Shown piece by piece: positions 52,423-62,760 of a stretch of 64,000 bases of DNA; position 1 is the first letter of the stretch, and each line of letters begins with the position of its first letter. The position numbers and the translations under genes are program-made. The DNA is taken from contig NZ_MTZV01000006.1 of the NCBI RefSeq assembly GCF_002362315.1, positions 496,001 through 560,000 of the forward strand. Direction: 5' to 3'. The notes beneath the pieces were generated by a model. It was not told the origin of the DNA and made no database searches. It saw only the letters and a program-made list of their open reading frames with translations. Origin of the DNA: Paraburkholderia acidicola (lineage in GTDB: Bacteria; Pseudomonadota; Gammaproteobacteria; Burkholderiales; Burkholderiaceae).

Positions 52423-55400
52423 ATGAATATTTCCCGCGTGTTCGTGCTGAGGCCGGTGGCGACCTTGCTGCTGGTGATCGCCCTCGTGATGGTGGGTCTG
52501 GTCGCCGTGCGCTTTCTGCCGGTGTCCGCACTGCCCGACGTCGACTACCCGACGATCCAGGTCCAGACCTTCTATCCCGGCGCCAGTCCCGATGTGATGG
52601 CGACCACGGTCACCGCGCCGCTCGAGGTACAGCTCGGCGAAATTCCCGGCTTGCAGCAGATGACCTCGTTCAGCTCGGACGGGTCGTCGGTGATCACGCT
52701 GCAGTTCGATCTCGCGCTGAACCTCGATATCGCGGAACAGGACGTCCAGCAGGCGATCAACGCGGCGAACAGCTATCTGCCGAGCGGCCTGCCCGCGCCG
52801 CCGACCTACGCCAAGGTGAATCCGGCCGACCAGCCGATCCTGACGCTCGCCGTCACGTCCACGTCGATGTCGCTGACGCAGTTGCAGGATGCCGCCAACA
52901 ACCGCCTCGCGATGAAAATCTCCCAGGTGAGCGGCGTCGGTGTGGTTACGACTTCAGGCGGTAACGTGCCCGCTATCCGGGTCGAGGCGGACCCGCAAAA
53001 ACTGGCCGCCTATGGCCTGAGTCTCGACGATCTGCGCACGCTGCTCGGCAACGTCAACGTGAGCCAGCCTAAGGGCAACTTCGACGGCCCGGAGCTGGAC
53101 TACACGATCAACGCCAACGACCAGATCGACGATCCCCAACAGTATCTGGACACGGTCATCGCGTATCAGAACGGCGCGCCGGTGTACATGCGCGATGTCG
53201 CGCGCGTCAGCACGGCCGCGCAGGACACCGCACAAGGCGCGTGGTTCAACCACTCACCCGCCATCATTCTCAACGTGCAGCGTCAGCCGGGCGCGAACGT
53301 GATCGCCACCGTCGACCAGATCACGAAGCAGTTGTCCACGCTCGAAGCGTCGTTGCCCGCAGGCGTAAAAGTCACGGTCGTCGCCGACAGTACCAAAGCG
53401 ATCCGCTCCTCGGTCTCCGACGCCGCGTTCGAACTGGCACTCGCGATCGGGCTCGTGGTGATGGTGATCTTCGTGTTCCTGCGCAATGTGCCGGCAACGT
53501 TGATTCCGAGTATTTCCGTGCCGGTCTCGCTGATCGCCACGCTGGCGATGATGTACGAACTGCACTACTCGATCGACAATCTGTCGCTGATGGCGCTGAT
53601 CATCGCCACCGGCTTCGTGGTCGACGATTCGATCGTGATGATCGAGAACATCGTGCGCTATCTCGAGGAAGGCAAGACGCCGCTCGAAGCCGCGCTCGAA
53701 GGCGCCGGGCAGATCGGCTTCACGATCCTCTCGCTGACCGTTTCGCTGATCGCCGTGCTGATCCCGCTGCTGTTCATGGGCGGCGTGATCGGGCGGCTGT
53801 TTAGCGAGTTCGCAGTCACGCTCGCGGTGACGATCGTCATCTCGGCGGTGATTTCGCTGACGCTCGTGCCGATGCTCTGCGCGCGCATTCTGCGGGCCCA
53901 GGCACAACGGCATCCGAGCCGCTTCGAGCGCGTGAGCGAAAACCTCTTCAACAAGACGCTGAACGCCTACGAGCGCGGTTTGCGCTGGGTGCTGGATCAC
54001 CAGAAGCTGACGCTGACGGTGGCTGTGCTCACGCTCGCGCTGACCGGGATTCTGTACGTCGTGATTCCGAAGGGGCTGTTCCCGGTCCAGGACGTCGGGG
54101 TGATCGAGGGCCTCAGTGTGGCCGACAACACGGTGTCCTACCAGGCAATGGCAACCAGGCAGTCGGCGCTGGCCGAGGCGATCCTGAAGGACCCGGATGT
54201 GACCTCGGTGACGTCGTACGTGGGCATCGACGGCACGAATACCACGCTAAACAACGGTCGCTTCCTGATCAACCTGAAGCAAAAGGACGACCGCTCGCTG
54301 AGCGCGGTCGAGATCGCGCGGCGGCTGCAGCAGGAAGTGGCCGATGTCCCTGGCATCAAGCTGTTCCTGCAGCCCGAGCAGGACCTGACGCTCGACACCA
54401 CGGTGTCGCCGAACCAGTACAAGTTCGTGTTGCGCGGACCGAGCCAGCAGGCGTTCCAGAAATACGTCCCCGAACTGATCGCGCGGATGCAGAAGATATC
54501 CTCGATCACCGACGTGACGAGCGACATGAACAACGACGGCCTGAGCATCAACGTGGAGGTCAACCGGCAACTGGCCGCGCGCTACGGCATCACGCCCGCC
54601 ACCATCGATAACGCGCTCTACGACGCGCTCGGTCAGCGCATCGTGTCGACGATCTTCCAGCAATCGGACCAGTACCGCGTGATCCTGGTCGCCAAGCCCG
54701 AGTCGATCCCGACCGTGCAGTCGCTCGGCAATCTGTATCTGCCGAGCCAGACCAGCAGCAGCGGCCAGGTACCGCTCAACGGCATCGCGACGATCAAGGT
54801 CGTCAAGTCGCCGCTCGTGATCAGTCACCTGGCCCAGTTCCCTGCCGTGACGGTGTCGTTCAACCTCGCGCCGGGCGCATCGCTGAGTACGGCCGTGGAC
54901 GAAATCAAGCGCGCCCAGCAGGCCGTGAACCTGCCGCCGTCGATCACCTCCGCGTTCCAGGGCGCCGCGCAGGCGTTCCAGGACTCGCTGTCGAGCGAGG
55001 TCTATCTGCTGGTCGCCGCACTCGTGGCCGTGTATATCGTGCTCGGCGTGCTGTACGAAAGCTTCGTCCATCCGGTGACGATTCTGTCGACGCTGCCATC
55101 GGCGGGCATCGGCGCGTTGCTCGCGCTGATGATCGCGGGTAGCGACCTCGACGTGATCGGCATCATCGGTATCGTGCTGCTGATCGGTATCGTCAAGAAG
55201 AACGCGATCATGATCGTGGACTTCGCGCTCGACGCCGAGCGCAACCACGGCAAGTCGCCGCGCGACGCGATTTTCGAAGCCTCGCTGCTGCGCTTCCGGC
55301 CGATCCTGATGACCACGCTCGCCGCCATGCTCGGCGCCCTGCCGCTGCTGCTCGGCACGGGTACGGGGTCCGAGCTGCGCCGGCCGCTGGGTCTGGCGAT

Positions 55401-55536
55401 TATCGGTGGGCTGACGCTGAGCCAGTTGCTGACGCTGTTCACGACACCGGTCATCTATCTGTTCTTCGACCGGCTCGCCGAGCGCGTGCGCCGCAGGCGC
55501 AAGTCCCAGCCCGGTATCGCTGAGGGTGCGCAGTGA
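52423..55536 (+). CDS. mdtB: RND efflux pump subunit (MdtB-like)
   Basis: A 1037-residue RND transporter, close to E. coli MdtB (1040). It begins MNISRVFVLRPVATLLLVIALVMVGLVAVRFLPVSALPDVDYPTIQV, the usual first helix and exit. Two periplasmic porter domains (about 40-330 and 560-860) and 12 membrane segments are visible. The proton-relay Asp pair is in ATGFVVDDSIVMIENI (helix 4). It should form a heteromultimer with the next pump. The stop overlaps the next ATG by 4 bases. Confidence 0.92.
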   Translation: MNISRVFVLRPVATLLLVIALVMVGLVAVRFLPVSALPDVDYPTIQVQTFYPGASPDVMATTVTAPLEVQLGEIPGLQQMTSFSSDGSSVITLQFDLALNLDIAEQDVQQAINAANSYLPSGLPAPPTYAKVNPADQPILTLAVTSTSMSLTQLQDAANNRLAMKISQVSGVGVVTTSGGNVPAIRVEADPQKLAAYGLSLDDLRTLLGNVNVSQPKGNFDGPELDYTINANDQIDDPQQYLDTVIAYQNGAPVYMRDVARVSTAAQDTAQGAWFNHSPAIILNVQRQPGANVIATVDQITKQLSTLEASLPAGVKVTVVADSTKAIRSSVSDAAFELALAIGLVVMVIFVFLRNVPATLIPSISVPVSLIATLAMMYELHYSIDNLSLMALIIATGFVVDDSIVMIENIVRYLEEGKTPLEAALEGAGQIGFTILSLTVSLIAVLIPLLFMGGVIGRLFSEFAVTLAVTIVISAVISLTLVPMLCARILRAQAQRHPSRFERVSENLFNKTLNAYERGLRWVLDHQKLTLTVAVLTLALTGILYVVIPKGLFPVQDVGVIEGLSVADNTVSYQAMATRQSALAEAILKDPDVTSVTSYVGIDGTNTTLNNGRFLINLKQKDDRSLSAVEIARRLQQEVADVPGIKLFLQPEQDLTLDTTVSPNQYKFVLRGPSQQAFQKYVPELIARMQKISSITDVTSDMNNDGLSINVEVNRQLAARYGITPATIDNALYDALGQRIVSTIFQQSDQYRVILVAKPESIPTVQSLGNLYLPSQTSSSGQVPLNGIATIKVVKSPLVISHLAQFPAVTVSFNLAPGASLSTAVDEIKRAQQAVNLPPSITSAFQGAAQAFQDSLSSEVYLLVAALVAVYIVLGVLYESFVHPVTILSTLPSAGIGALLALMIAGSDLDVIGIIGIVLLIGIVKKNAIMIVDFALDAERNHGKSPRDAIFEASLLRFRPILMTTLAAMLGALPLLLGTGTGSELRRPLGLAIIGGLTLSQLLTLFTTPVIYLFFDRLAERVRRRRKSQPGIAEGAQ

Positions 55537-58500
55537 ACATCACGGCGCTCTTTATCGGCAGACCGGTCGCCACGACCTTGCTGGCGATCGCGATCGCGCT
55601 GTCCGGCTTGCTGGCGTATTTCCGGCTGCCGGTCGCGCCGCTGCCGAACATCGCGTTTCCGGTCATCGTCGTGCAGGCGAGCATGGCCGGCGCGAGCCCC
55701 GACATCATGGCCTCCACCGTTGCGGAGCCGCTCGAACGCCGGCTCGGGACGATCGCCGACGTCGCCGAGCTGACGTCGACGAGTTCGGTCGGCTCGTCGC
55801 TGATCGTGGTGATGTTCGGCTTGAACCGCGACATCAACGGCGCCGCGCGCGACGTCGAAGCCGCGATCCAGGCCGCCCGCGCCGACCTGCCGAGTACGCT
55901 GCGCAGCAACCCGATCTACCGCGAATACAATCCGGCCGATTCGCCGATCATGGTGCTCGCGCTCACCTCGAAGACGCTGACGCTCGCGCAGCTCTACGAT
56001 TCCACCGATTCGGTCATCCAGCAGCAGTTGTCGCAGGTCACCGGCGTGGGCCAGATTACGCTGGGCGGCGGCGCACTGCCGTCGGTACGCGTCGAACTGG
56101 ATCCGGGCAAGCTCAGCAGCTATGGCGTCGGCCTCGAGGATGTGCGGGCGGCCATCAGTGCCGCCAACGCCAACAGCGCGAAAGGCCACCTCGATCTGGA
56201 CGGCCAGCGTTATCAGGTCACGTCCAACGATCAGGCCACCAAGGCGAAGGATTACCTCGACCTGGTCATCGCCTATCGGAACGGCGCGCCGCTGATGTTG
56301 CGCGACGTCGCCCAGGTGATCGATTCAAACGAAAACATCCGCAACGCGGGGCTCTACAACGGCAAGTCCGCCGTGCTGGCGATCATCTATCCGACGCCGG
56401 GCAGCAACGTGGTCAACACGGTCAAGCAGATCAACGCGGTGCTGCCGTCTATCGAAGCCACGCTGCCGAAGGACGTGCACGTCGAAGTCGCAATCGATGC
56501 GTCGCAATCGGTCAATGCCTCGGTACAGGATACGTTGCGCACGCTGTTCATCGCTGTGCTGCTGGTGATCGGCGTGGTGTTCGTGTTCCTGCGCTCGCCG
56601 CGCGCGGTGCTCGTGCCGGCGGTCGCGTTGCCGCTGTCCATCATCGGGACGTTCGGGCCGATGTACCTGCTCGGCTACAGCATCGACAACCTCTCGCTGA
56701 TGGCGTTGACCATCAGCACCGGCTTCGTGGTCGACGACGCCGTAGTGGTACTGGAGAACGCGACACGCTACCTCGAGGCGGGTCTCAGTCCACGCGAGGC
56801 CGCCTTGCGCGGCAGTCAGGAAGTGAGCTTCACCGTGGTCTCGATGAGCCTGTCGCTGATCGCGGTGTTTCTGCCGATCCTGTTGATGCCCGGCATCCTG
56901 GGCCTGCTGTTCCACGAATTCTCGGTGACGCTGTCGATTGCGATCCTGATTTCGCTGGTGGTCTCGCTCACCGTCACGCCGACCATGTGTGCGTTTGTGC
57001 TGACCCGCAAAAACGCGGGGCATTCCAGTGCGGGCTGGGGGCGCTGGGTGGAAAACCAGTTCGAGCGCTTCAAGGAAGCCTATTCGCGCTCGCTCGACGC
57101 CGTGCTCGATCATGCGCTGATCTGCATCCTGACGCTGATCGGTCTGCTCGTGCTCAACGTCGTCCTGCTCCGCTTCGTGCCGGGCACGTTCTTTCCGGAG
57201 CAGGACAACGGCATCCTGATCGGCCAGATCATCGCGGACCAGAGCATTTCGTTCACGGCGATGGAAAAGAAACTCGCGCAGTTGCAGGCGATCGTGCAGA
57301 CCGATCCGGCCGTCGCATCGGTTGCTGGCTTTACCGGCGGCCGCGCGCTCAACACGGCCATGGTCTTTATCGAGTTGAAGCCGCTCGCCCAGCGCCACGC
57401 GTCGGCGACCGAGATCGTCAACCGTCTGCGTCCGCGGTTAAGCCAGGTGTCCGGTGCGCAACTGTTCCTGCAGGCCGCGCAGGACCTGCGCATTGGCGGC
57501 CGGCAGTCGGCGGCCGAGTATCAGTACACGTTGACCAGCGACGACGCCGCGGCATTGTTCAAATGGACACCGCTACTCGTCGCCGAACTCAACAAACACC
57601 GCGCGCAGATTCAGGATGTGAACTCGGACCTGCAGCAACACGGCTTGCAGACGCTGATTAACATCAATCGCGCGACCGCGATGCGCTACAGCTTTCAACC
57701 CAACCAGATCGACAACGTGCTGTACGACGCATTTGGCCAGCGCACGGTGTCGACGATCTATAACGCGGTCAACCAGTACTTCGTCGTGATGGAAGTCGCG
57801 CCGAAATACTGGCAATACCCGCAGACGCTCAACCAGATCTTCATGAGCACCGCCGCGGGCAACGCTAACGGCACGCAGCAGACGCAGATGCCGGGCGGCA
57901 CGGTCAGCGCGGTCAGCACTACGCAGAGCACGGCCGCTGGAACCAACTCGCTCAACTCGAACGCCGAAGCGAACCAGACCACCAATAGCATCGCCAACAG
58001 CAAGGGCGGCAGTTCGAGCGGCAGCGCGGACAGTACCTCTGCCGAAACGATGGTGCCGCTGCCGGCGTTCGCGACCTACAGCAACAGTCAAACGGCGACC
58101 CAGGTGAGCCACCAGAGCGGCCTCGTCGCCGCGACCGTGTCGTTCAACCTGCCGCTCGGCGGCTCGCTCAGCTCAGCTTCCGCGATACTCGACCAGGCCT
58201 CACGCGACATCGGTATGCCCGCCTCGATTCACGGCTCGTTTGCCGGCGCGGCGCAGGCCTATTCGCAATCGGCGGGGACCATTCCGCTGCTGATCCTCGC
58301 CGCGCTCTTCGTGGTCTATCTCGTGCTCGGCATTCTCTACGAGAGCGCGATCCATCCGATCACGATCCTCTCGACCCTGCCGTCTGCCCTGATCGGTGCG
58401 ACGCTCGCGATGCTCGTGTTCGGCAGTTCGTTCTCCGCGATCGCCTTTATCGGCATCATGCTGCTGATCGGTATCGTCAAGAAAAACGGCATCATGATGG

Positions 58501-58862
58501 TCGACGTGGCGATCCACCTGCAACGCACCGAAGGACAGAACGCGCGCGAGGCCATGCATAACGCGGCCGTCGTGCGGCTGCGCCCGATCATGATGACGAC
58601 CTTTGCCGCCGTGCTCGGTGCCGTGCCGCTCGCGATCGGCATCGGCCAGGGCGCGTCGCTGCGCCAGCCGCTCGGCATTACGGTGATGGGCGGTCTGATC
58701 GTCAGCCAGGCCTTTACGCTGTACACGACGCCGGTGATCTATCTGTACCTCGATCGCCTGCGTGCGAGGCTGGCCCGGTGGTCTGCGCGCATGCCGTGGA
58801 GCAGACAGCAGGAAAACCCGCCTACACCCGATACCCCGGCTACACCGGAAACCAAGGCATGA
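55533..58862 (+). CDS. mdtC: RND efflux pump subunit (MdtC-like) with Ser/Asn-rich insertion
   Basis: An 1109-residue RND transporter paired with the previous gene. The helix-4 proton-relay motif STGFVVDDAVVVLENA is intact, as are both porter domains. It is about 80 residues longer than E. coli MdtC (1025). The surplus is a Ser/Thr/Asn/Gly-rich, repeat-poor stretch at roughly residues 771-840, inside the second periplasmic domain, which is likely a flexible loop. The frame is unbroken through it. The stop overlaps the outer-membrane factor start as ATGA (58859-58862). Confidence 0.92.
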   Translation: MNITALFIGRPVATTLLAIAIALSGLLAYFRLPVAPLPNIAFPVIVVQASMAGASPDIMASTVAEPLERRLGTIADVAELTSTSSVGSSLIVVMFGLNRDINGAARDVEAAIQAARADLPSTLRSNPIYREYNPADSPIMVLALTSKTLTLAQLYDSTDSVIQQQLSQVTGVGQITLGGGALPSVRVELDPGKLSSYGVGLEDVRAAISAANANSAKGHLDLDGQRYQVTSNDQATKAKDYLDLVIAYRNGAPLMLRDVAQVIDSNENIRNAGLYNGKSAVLAIIYPTPGSNVVNTVKQINAVLPSIEATLPKDVHVEVAIDASQSVNASVQDTLRTLFIAVLLVIGVVFVFLRSPRAVLVPAVALPLSIIGTFGPMYLLGYSIDNLSLMALTISTGFVVDDAVVVLENATRYLEAGLSPREAALRGSQEVSFTVVSMSLSLIAVFLPILLMPGILGLLFHEFSVTLSIAILISLVVSLTVTPTMCAFVLTRKNAGHSSAGWGRWVENQFERFKEAYSRSLDAVLDHALICILTLIGLLVLNVVLLRFVPGTFFPEQDNGILIGQIIADQSISFTAMEKKLAQLQAIVQTDPAVASVAGFTGGRALNTAMVFIELKPLAQRHASATEIVNRLRPRLSQVSGAQLFLQAAQDLRIGGRQSAAEYQYTLTSDDAAALFKWTPLLVAELNKHRAQIQDVNSDLQQHGLQTLININRATAMRYSFQPNQIDNVLYDAFGQRTVSTIYNAVNQYFVVMEVAPKYWQYPQTLNQIFMSTAAGNANGTQQTQMPGGTVSAVSTTQSTAAGTNSLNSNAEANQTTNSIANSKGGSSSGSADSTSAETMVPLPAFATYSNSQTATQVSHQSGLVAATVSFNLPLGGSLSSASAILDQASRDIGMPASIHGSFAGAAQAYSQSAGTIPLLILAALFVVYLVLGILYESAIHPITILSTLPSALIGATLAMLVFGSSFSAIAFIGIMLLIGIVKKNGIMMVDVAIHLQRTEGQNAREAMHNAAVVRLRPIMMTTFAAVLGAVPLAIGIGQGASLRQPLGITVMGGLIVSQAFTLYTTPVIYLYLDRLRARLARWSARMPWSRQQENPPTPDTPATPETKA

Positions 58863-60322
58863 AGATGAAGACTCCCCGTCTGCCGCTGGTCGCCGCGCTC
58901 GCGTTGATGCTCGGCGGTTGCATGGTCGGCCCGGATTATCGCCGGCCCCCCGTGCCCGTCGCCGCGACCTACAAGGAATTGCCCGGCTGGACCCAGGCCG
59001 AGCCCGCTGCCACCGAGCCGAAAGGCGACTGGTGGACCGGCTTCAACGATCCACTGATCGATCAGCTCGAACCGCTCGTGTCGGTGTCGAACCAGACCGT
59101 GCGCCAGGATTACGCGAACTATCAGCAGGCGCTTGCTGAAGTGCGCGTGGCGCGTGCCTCGCTGTTCCCGACAATTGGCGTCACGGGTTCGGGGACGCGT
59201 GCGCGCAGCGCTAGCGGCTCCGTCGGCGCGAATCTGCCGCCAGTCAATTCCGGCACGCTCGAAGGCACGGCGAGCTGGACGCCCGATCTGTGGGGCCAGG
59301 TGCGCCGTACGATCGAGCAGAACGCGGCAACCGCCCAGGTCGACGAAGCGACGCTCGCCAACGCGACGCTCTCCGAACAGATATCGCTCGCGAGCGACAT
59401 CATCCAGTTGCGCGTCAGCGATGCGAACATCGATCTGCTGCAGAAGACCGTCGAGGCTTATCAGCACTATCTGCGTGTCGTCGCCGATCAGGATCGCGCC
59501 GGCACCGTGCCGCCGTCGAACCTCATCACAGCGCGCGAGCAGCTTGAAAGTGCGCAGGCGAGCCTGATTTCACTCGGTGTCGCGCGGGCGCAGTATGCGC
59601 ACGCGATTGCGATACTGGTCGGCAAGAACCCGGAAGACCTGGACATTCCGCATAGCACGGCGTTGCCGACGTTGCCGTCTATTCCTGTGGGCGTGCCGTC
59701 GACGCTGCTCGAACGCAGACCCGATATCGCCGCGGCCGAACGCACGATGGCAGCCCAGAACGCCGCAATCGGCGTGGCTGTGGCGGCCTACTATCCGACC
59801 ATTTCGCTGTCCGCGCTGGACGGGTTCTCGCAGGCGCCGCTGTCCGGTTTGCTGCATGCGGCCAACCGTGTGTGGTCGCTCGGCGGAAACGCCACCGAGA
59901 CGCTGTTCGATGCCGGCGAGCGCCACGCGGAAGTCGACGCTGCGAAGGCCGCGTACGACGCGGCTGTGGCCAGCTATCGCGGCACCGTGTTGACAGCATT
60001 CGCCAACGTCGAAAACGACCTGTCCGGTCTGCGCATTCTCGCGCAGCAAGCCGATGCACTGGATAGCGCCGTGCGCGATGCAACCGAGGGCGCGAAGATC
60101 GCGTTCAACGAATACCAGGCGGGTACGGTCGACTACACCACGGTGGCGACTGCGCTCGCCACGCAGTTAAGCGATCAGCAGACTGCGTTGAACGTGCAGG
60201 AACAGCGTCTGCTCGATGCGGCTTCGTTATTCGGCGATCTGGGTGGTGGCTGGTCGGCCAGCAAGCTGTGCGATCCGCGGCATGCGCAGTGCGCGAAAAC
60301 TTCCGAGCAAGCGGCCAAGTAG
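58859..60322 (+). CDS. Outer-membrane efflux factor (NodT family lipoprotein)
   Basis: A 487-residue outer-membrane factor of the OprM/NodT type. The lipobox is LGGC (Cys21), then MVGPDYRRPPVPVAATYKE, the family N-terminus. The two repeated TolC domains are seen in WWTGFNDPLIDQLEPLVSVSNQTV...ASWTPDLWGQVRRTIE and in VPSTLLERRPDIAAAERTMAAQNAAIGVAVAAYYPTISLSA. The start at 58859 is set by the ATGA overlap and the lipoprotein signal; a longer frame upstream is inside mdtC. It completes the tripartite pump. Confidence 0.92.
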   Translation: MKMKTPRLPLVAALALMLGGCMVGPDYRRPPVPVAATYKELPGWTQAEPAATEPKGDWWTGFNDPLIDQLEPLVSVSNQTVRQDYANYQQALAEVRVARASLFPTIGVTGSGTRARSASGSVGANLPPVNSGTLEGTASWTPDLWGQVRRTIEQNAATAQVDEATLANATLSEQISLASDIIQLRVSDANIDLLQKTVEAYQHYLRVVADQDRAGTVPPSNLITAREQLESAQASLISLGVARAQYAHAIAILVGKNPEDLDIPHSTALPTLPSIPVGVPSTLLERRPDIAAAERTMAAQNAAIGVAVAAYYPTISLSALDGFSQAPLSGLLHAANRVWSLGGNATETLFDAGERHAEVDAAKAAYDAAVASYRGTVLTAFANVENDLSGLRILAQQADALDSAVRDATEGAKIAFNEYQAGTVDYTTVATALATQLSDQQTALNVQEQRLLDAASLFGDLGGGWSASKLCDPRHAQCAKTSEQAAK

Positions 60323-60380
60323 TAATTGCAGCGGGCGGTTCGTCGTGGGGAGCTCGACTCGTCCGCTCTGAACATCTGAT

Positions 60381-60420
60381 TCGGGCGGGCCTGCGCCGTA
60401 CACACCGGCGCAGCCCGCCC
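60381..60420. terminator. GC-rich hairpin between efflux operon and S53 peptidase gene
   Basis: CGGGCGGGCCTGCGCCG and CGGCGCAGCCCGCCCG pair over 16 bp with one bulged C. There is no clear T run on either strand. It lies between convergent genes and could serve both. Confidence 0.55.
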
Positions 60421-60454
60421 GTCTACATCGCGTGTCAGATCCGCATGCGAATCG

Positions 60455-62275
60455 TCACTGCGCGAAGTCCGGCGTTTTCTGGATGAACGCATTCAGTTTC
60501 GAAATATCGATGCTGCCGAAACCGGTCGTTGCATCCCACCCTGCTTTCGCGTTGTAGCCATAGCCGCCGCTACCGTTATTTCCCGACGTCACGTCGTGAA
60601 CCACCGACGCATTCGACGGGAAATAGTTGTAGATGCTGCTGGCAGGGAAGCCAAGGTTGTTGCCGTTCGCCGATTCGAGCCGCGCCCAGATGCCCGTGAA
60701 AATCGGCGCGGCAAGGCTCGTGCCGCCTTCGTTGTTCAGATACCCCGAACCCCACAACGTATCCGACGTCTTGCCGGATACCACGAGGATCGCCCCGGTC
60801 CGCAGATCGGCGTCAAAACCGACATCCGGCAGCGCACGTTTGGTCGATCCCGTCAGGCTCGACGACTGCCACGACGGCGCACTCTCGTACGCACTGACGC
60901 CGCCGCCTGTCGACCACACGGTGCCCGGGTCCCAGCTCGGATCGTTCCACACGATCTCACTGTTGTAGGTCCCGGTGTTCGATGCCTGCGTGAAGAGCGT
61001 CGTACCGCCCACGGCAATCACGTACGGCGAGGTGGCGGGTTCGCTGACCGTGTAGGTCGAGCGGGACGGGCTTCCGCCTGCGCACTCATACGCGCCGTGA
61101 TCCCCGGCCGACACCGAGAAGGTCTGGCCTTGCGCCACGGCCTGCTTGAAGATCGTATCGTCGGTTGCCTGCGAACCCCCGCTATGCGCGGACGATTCGC
61201 ATACGCCGAGTGACACGTTGATCACCTTCGCCACGTTGTCCGTTACGACCCGGTTGTAGGCCGCCGTGATGGCCGACAGTGTCATCGACGGCGCATCGTA
61301 GAACACGACTTTCTGCACGCTGCCGCCCGCTGCGCCGACGATCGCCTGGCTATCCATATTCCACTCGACCGTACCGCTCGTGTCGGTATACGAGCTGCCG
61401 GACGAACCGGTTTTCACCACCGAGCTGCTGATCGTCCCGAGACCGTTGTTCGCGGCAAAGGTGTTGAGGTCGGACACGGTTTGCGTCAGATTGCCTTCGG
61501 AAATAATCCCGACGGTGGTTTGCGACGCGGTCGGCGTGGTGCCGGCGTCGTAGATCGACGAGAACTCGGTCGAGTTGTGCGGCACGGCGGCAGCCCCTGC
61601 CGGAATCGTCAGGTTGCTGGTATCGCCTTCCGGCTGGCTCGCACCCGTGTGCATCAGTTCGACGTTCTGCAGCCCCAGCACCGAACCGACGATGCTGCCC
61701 AGCGCGTTCGGCACCTGCGCGGCATCCGTGTTGGCGTAGACGTGGCGGCCGTTCTTGGTGAAGCCTTTAAGCCCCGTGCGGAACGCCGTTTTGACCGTGG
61801 CTGCCGTACCCGATGCCGAGACCAGCAGACGGTTCGGCGCCACCACGATGTCGATGAAACCGGCCTTGCGCAGATGCGCGACGACGGCAGCGACCTGCTG
61901 CTCGGTCGGCGCGTACTGCGCGGCGAATTGTTCCGTCGTGACGAAGCGATGGTATTGCGGCGAACCCGGCGTGTGCAGATCGCGCAGGAACGTGTCGAGC
62001 TGCGTTTCGTTGCGCAGATTCAAGCCGAGCAACACGTCGATCGTCTCACCTGGCGCCAGCTCGACTGCGCTAGCCGCCGCCGAAGCGACGTCTGTCGAGG
62101 CTGCCGTGGCGGCCTGTTGCTGCACCAGCGGCAGGAAGCCTTTGGTCTTCGTTTCGGTCCATCCGCTATCGGCGGCGTGCGCGGTGGCGACGCCGAATGC
62201 CGCGCCCATCGCGATGGCGATGGCCATCGTTAATCGGGCGTTGCGTTGTTTCGTTTTGACTGAAATCTGATTCAT
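60455..62275 (-). CDS. Secreted serine-carboxyl peptidase, family S53 (sedolisin/pseudomonalisin type)
   Basis: A 606-residue preproenzyme. The signal peptide ends near residue 35 (AHAA). The activation domain (Pro-kumamolisin, about 65-215) has LRDLHTPGSPQYHRFVTTEQFAAQYAPT. The catalytic residues are Glu304 and Asp308 in GTVEWNMDSQAI, the oxyanion Asp392 in VSAGDHGAYE, and Ser520 in EGGTSLAAP. The calcium site region HDVTSGNNG...GWDATTGFGSID closes the protein. Such enzymes cleave proteins at acidic pH after secretion and self-processing. It is monocistronic, with an AT-rich promoter region. Confidence 0.93.
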   Translation of the reverse strand: MNQISVKTKQRNARLTMAIAIAMGAAFGVATAHAADSGWTETKTKGFLPLVQQQAATAASTDVASAAASAVELAPGETIDVLLGLNLRNETQLDTFLRDLHTPGSPQYHRFVTTEQFAAQYAPTEQQVAAVVAHLRKAGFIDIVVAPNRLLVSASGTAATVKTAFRTGLKGFTKNGRHVYANTDAAQVPNALGSIVGSVLGLQNVELMHTGASQPEGDTSNLTIPAGAAAVPHNSTEFSSIYDAGTTPTASQTTVGIISEGNLTQTVSDLNTFAANNGLGTISSSVVKTGSSGSSYTDTSGTVEWNMDSQAIVGAAGGSVQKVVFYDAPSMTLSAITAAYNRVVTDNVAKVINVSLGVCESSAHSGGSQATDDTIFKQAVAQGQTFSVSAGDHGAYECAGGSPSRSTYTVSEPATSPYVIAVGGTTLFTQASNTGTYNSEIVWNDPSWDPGTVWSTGGGVSAYESAPSWQSSSLTGSTKRALPDVGFDADLRTGAILVVSGKTSDTLWGSGYLNNEGGTSLAAPIFTGIWARLESANGNNLGFPASSIYNYFPSNASVVHDVTSGNNGSGGYGYNAKAGWDATTGFGSIDISKLNAFIQKTPDFAQ

Positions 62276-62760
62276 TTGACATTACCCCTCGGTTAGCAAT
62301 TCAAAGTAACAGACAACAACTTGCCCCCATGCGTCGGCATGACGCACGGCGGTTCCCACGAAACCCGATGAGACACCGGGCCGTCTCAAACCAGCCCGAC
62401 CCGGTCAGGAAAGAAGGCGTTACGGAAACACAAACGAAAAGATGCTGTTTGAGTTTTGATTCGTTCTGCTTGTGATTTGTCTGATTTCTGATGAACTGAA
62501 GTATCGGAGATAAAAATCGGGCGTCAAACTTTTTTTGATGGAATTTGTAATTTATTGAAGTTTAATAGGCAGGAAATTGAAAATGCTTTGTAATAAATAG
62601 AATATGCAAAATGCACCCTGCGATCATCATCTGTCGCGCGCCGCGCGGATGACGACATATCGCAGCACGTTAGCTTCCATTTTGCTGACAAACAAAGCTC
62701 TGCCGCGATGCGCTGCGTTGTGAGATGATGCTTTTTCATTCAACACAGGGAGGGAGTGCC
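62276..62760. other. Divergent intergenic region upstream of the S53 peptidase gene
   Basis: 485 bases, AT-rich between about 62430 and 62625, without a recognisable gene. It should contain the promoters of the S53 peptidase (minus strand) and of the small protein at 62761 (plus strand). I see no convincing palindrome. Confidence 0.5.

Noticed and set aside
55526..57661. Second plus-strand open frame of about 710 codons inside the MdtC-like gene
   Set aside because: It is an out-of-frame shadow of the RND gene, Arg-rich and without homology features.
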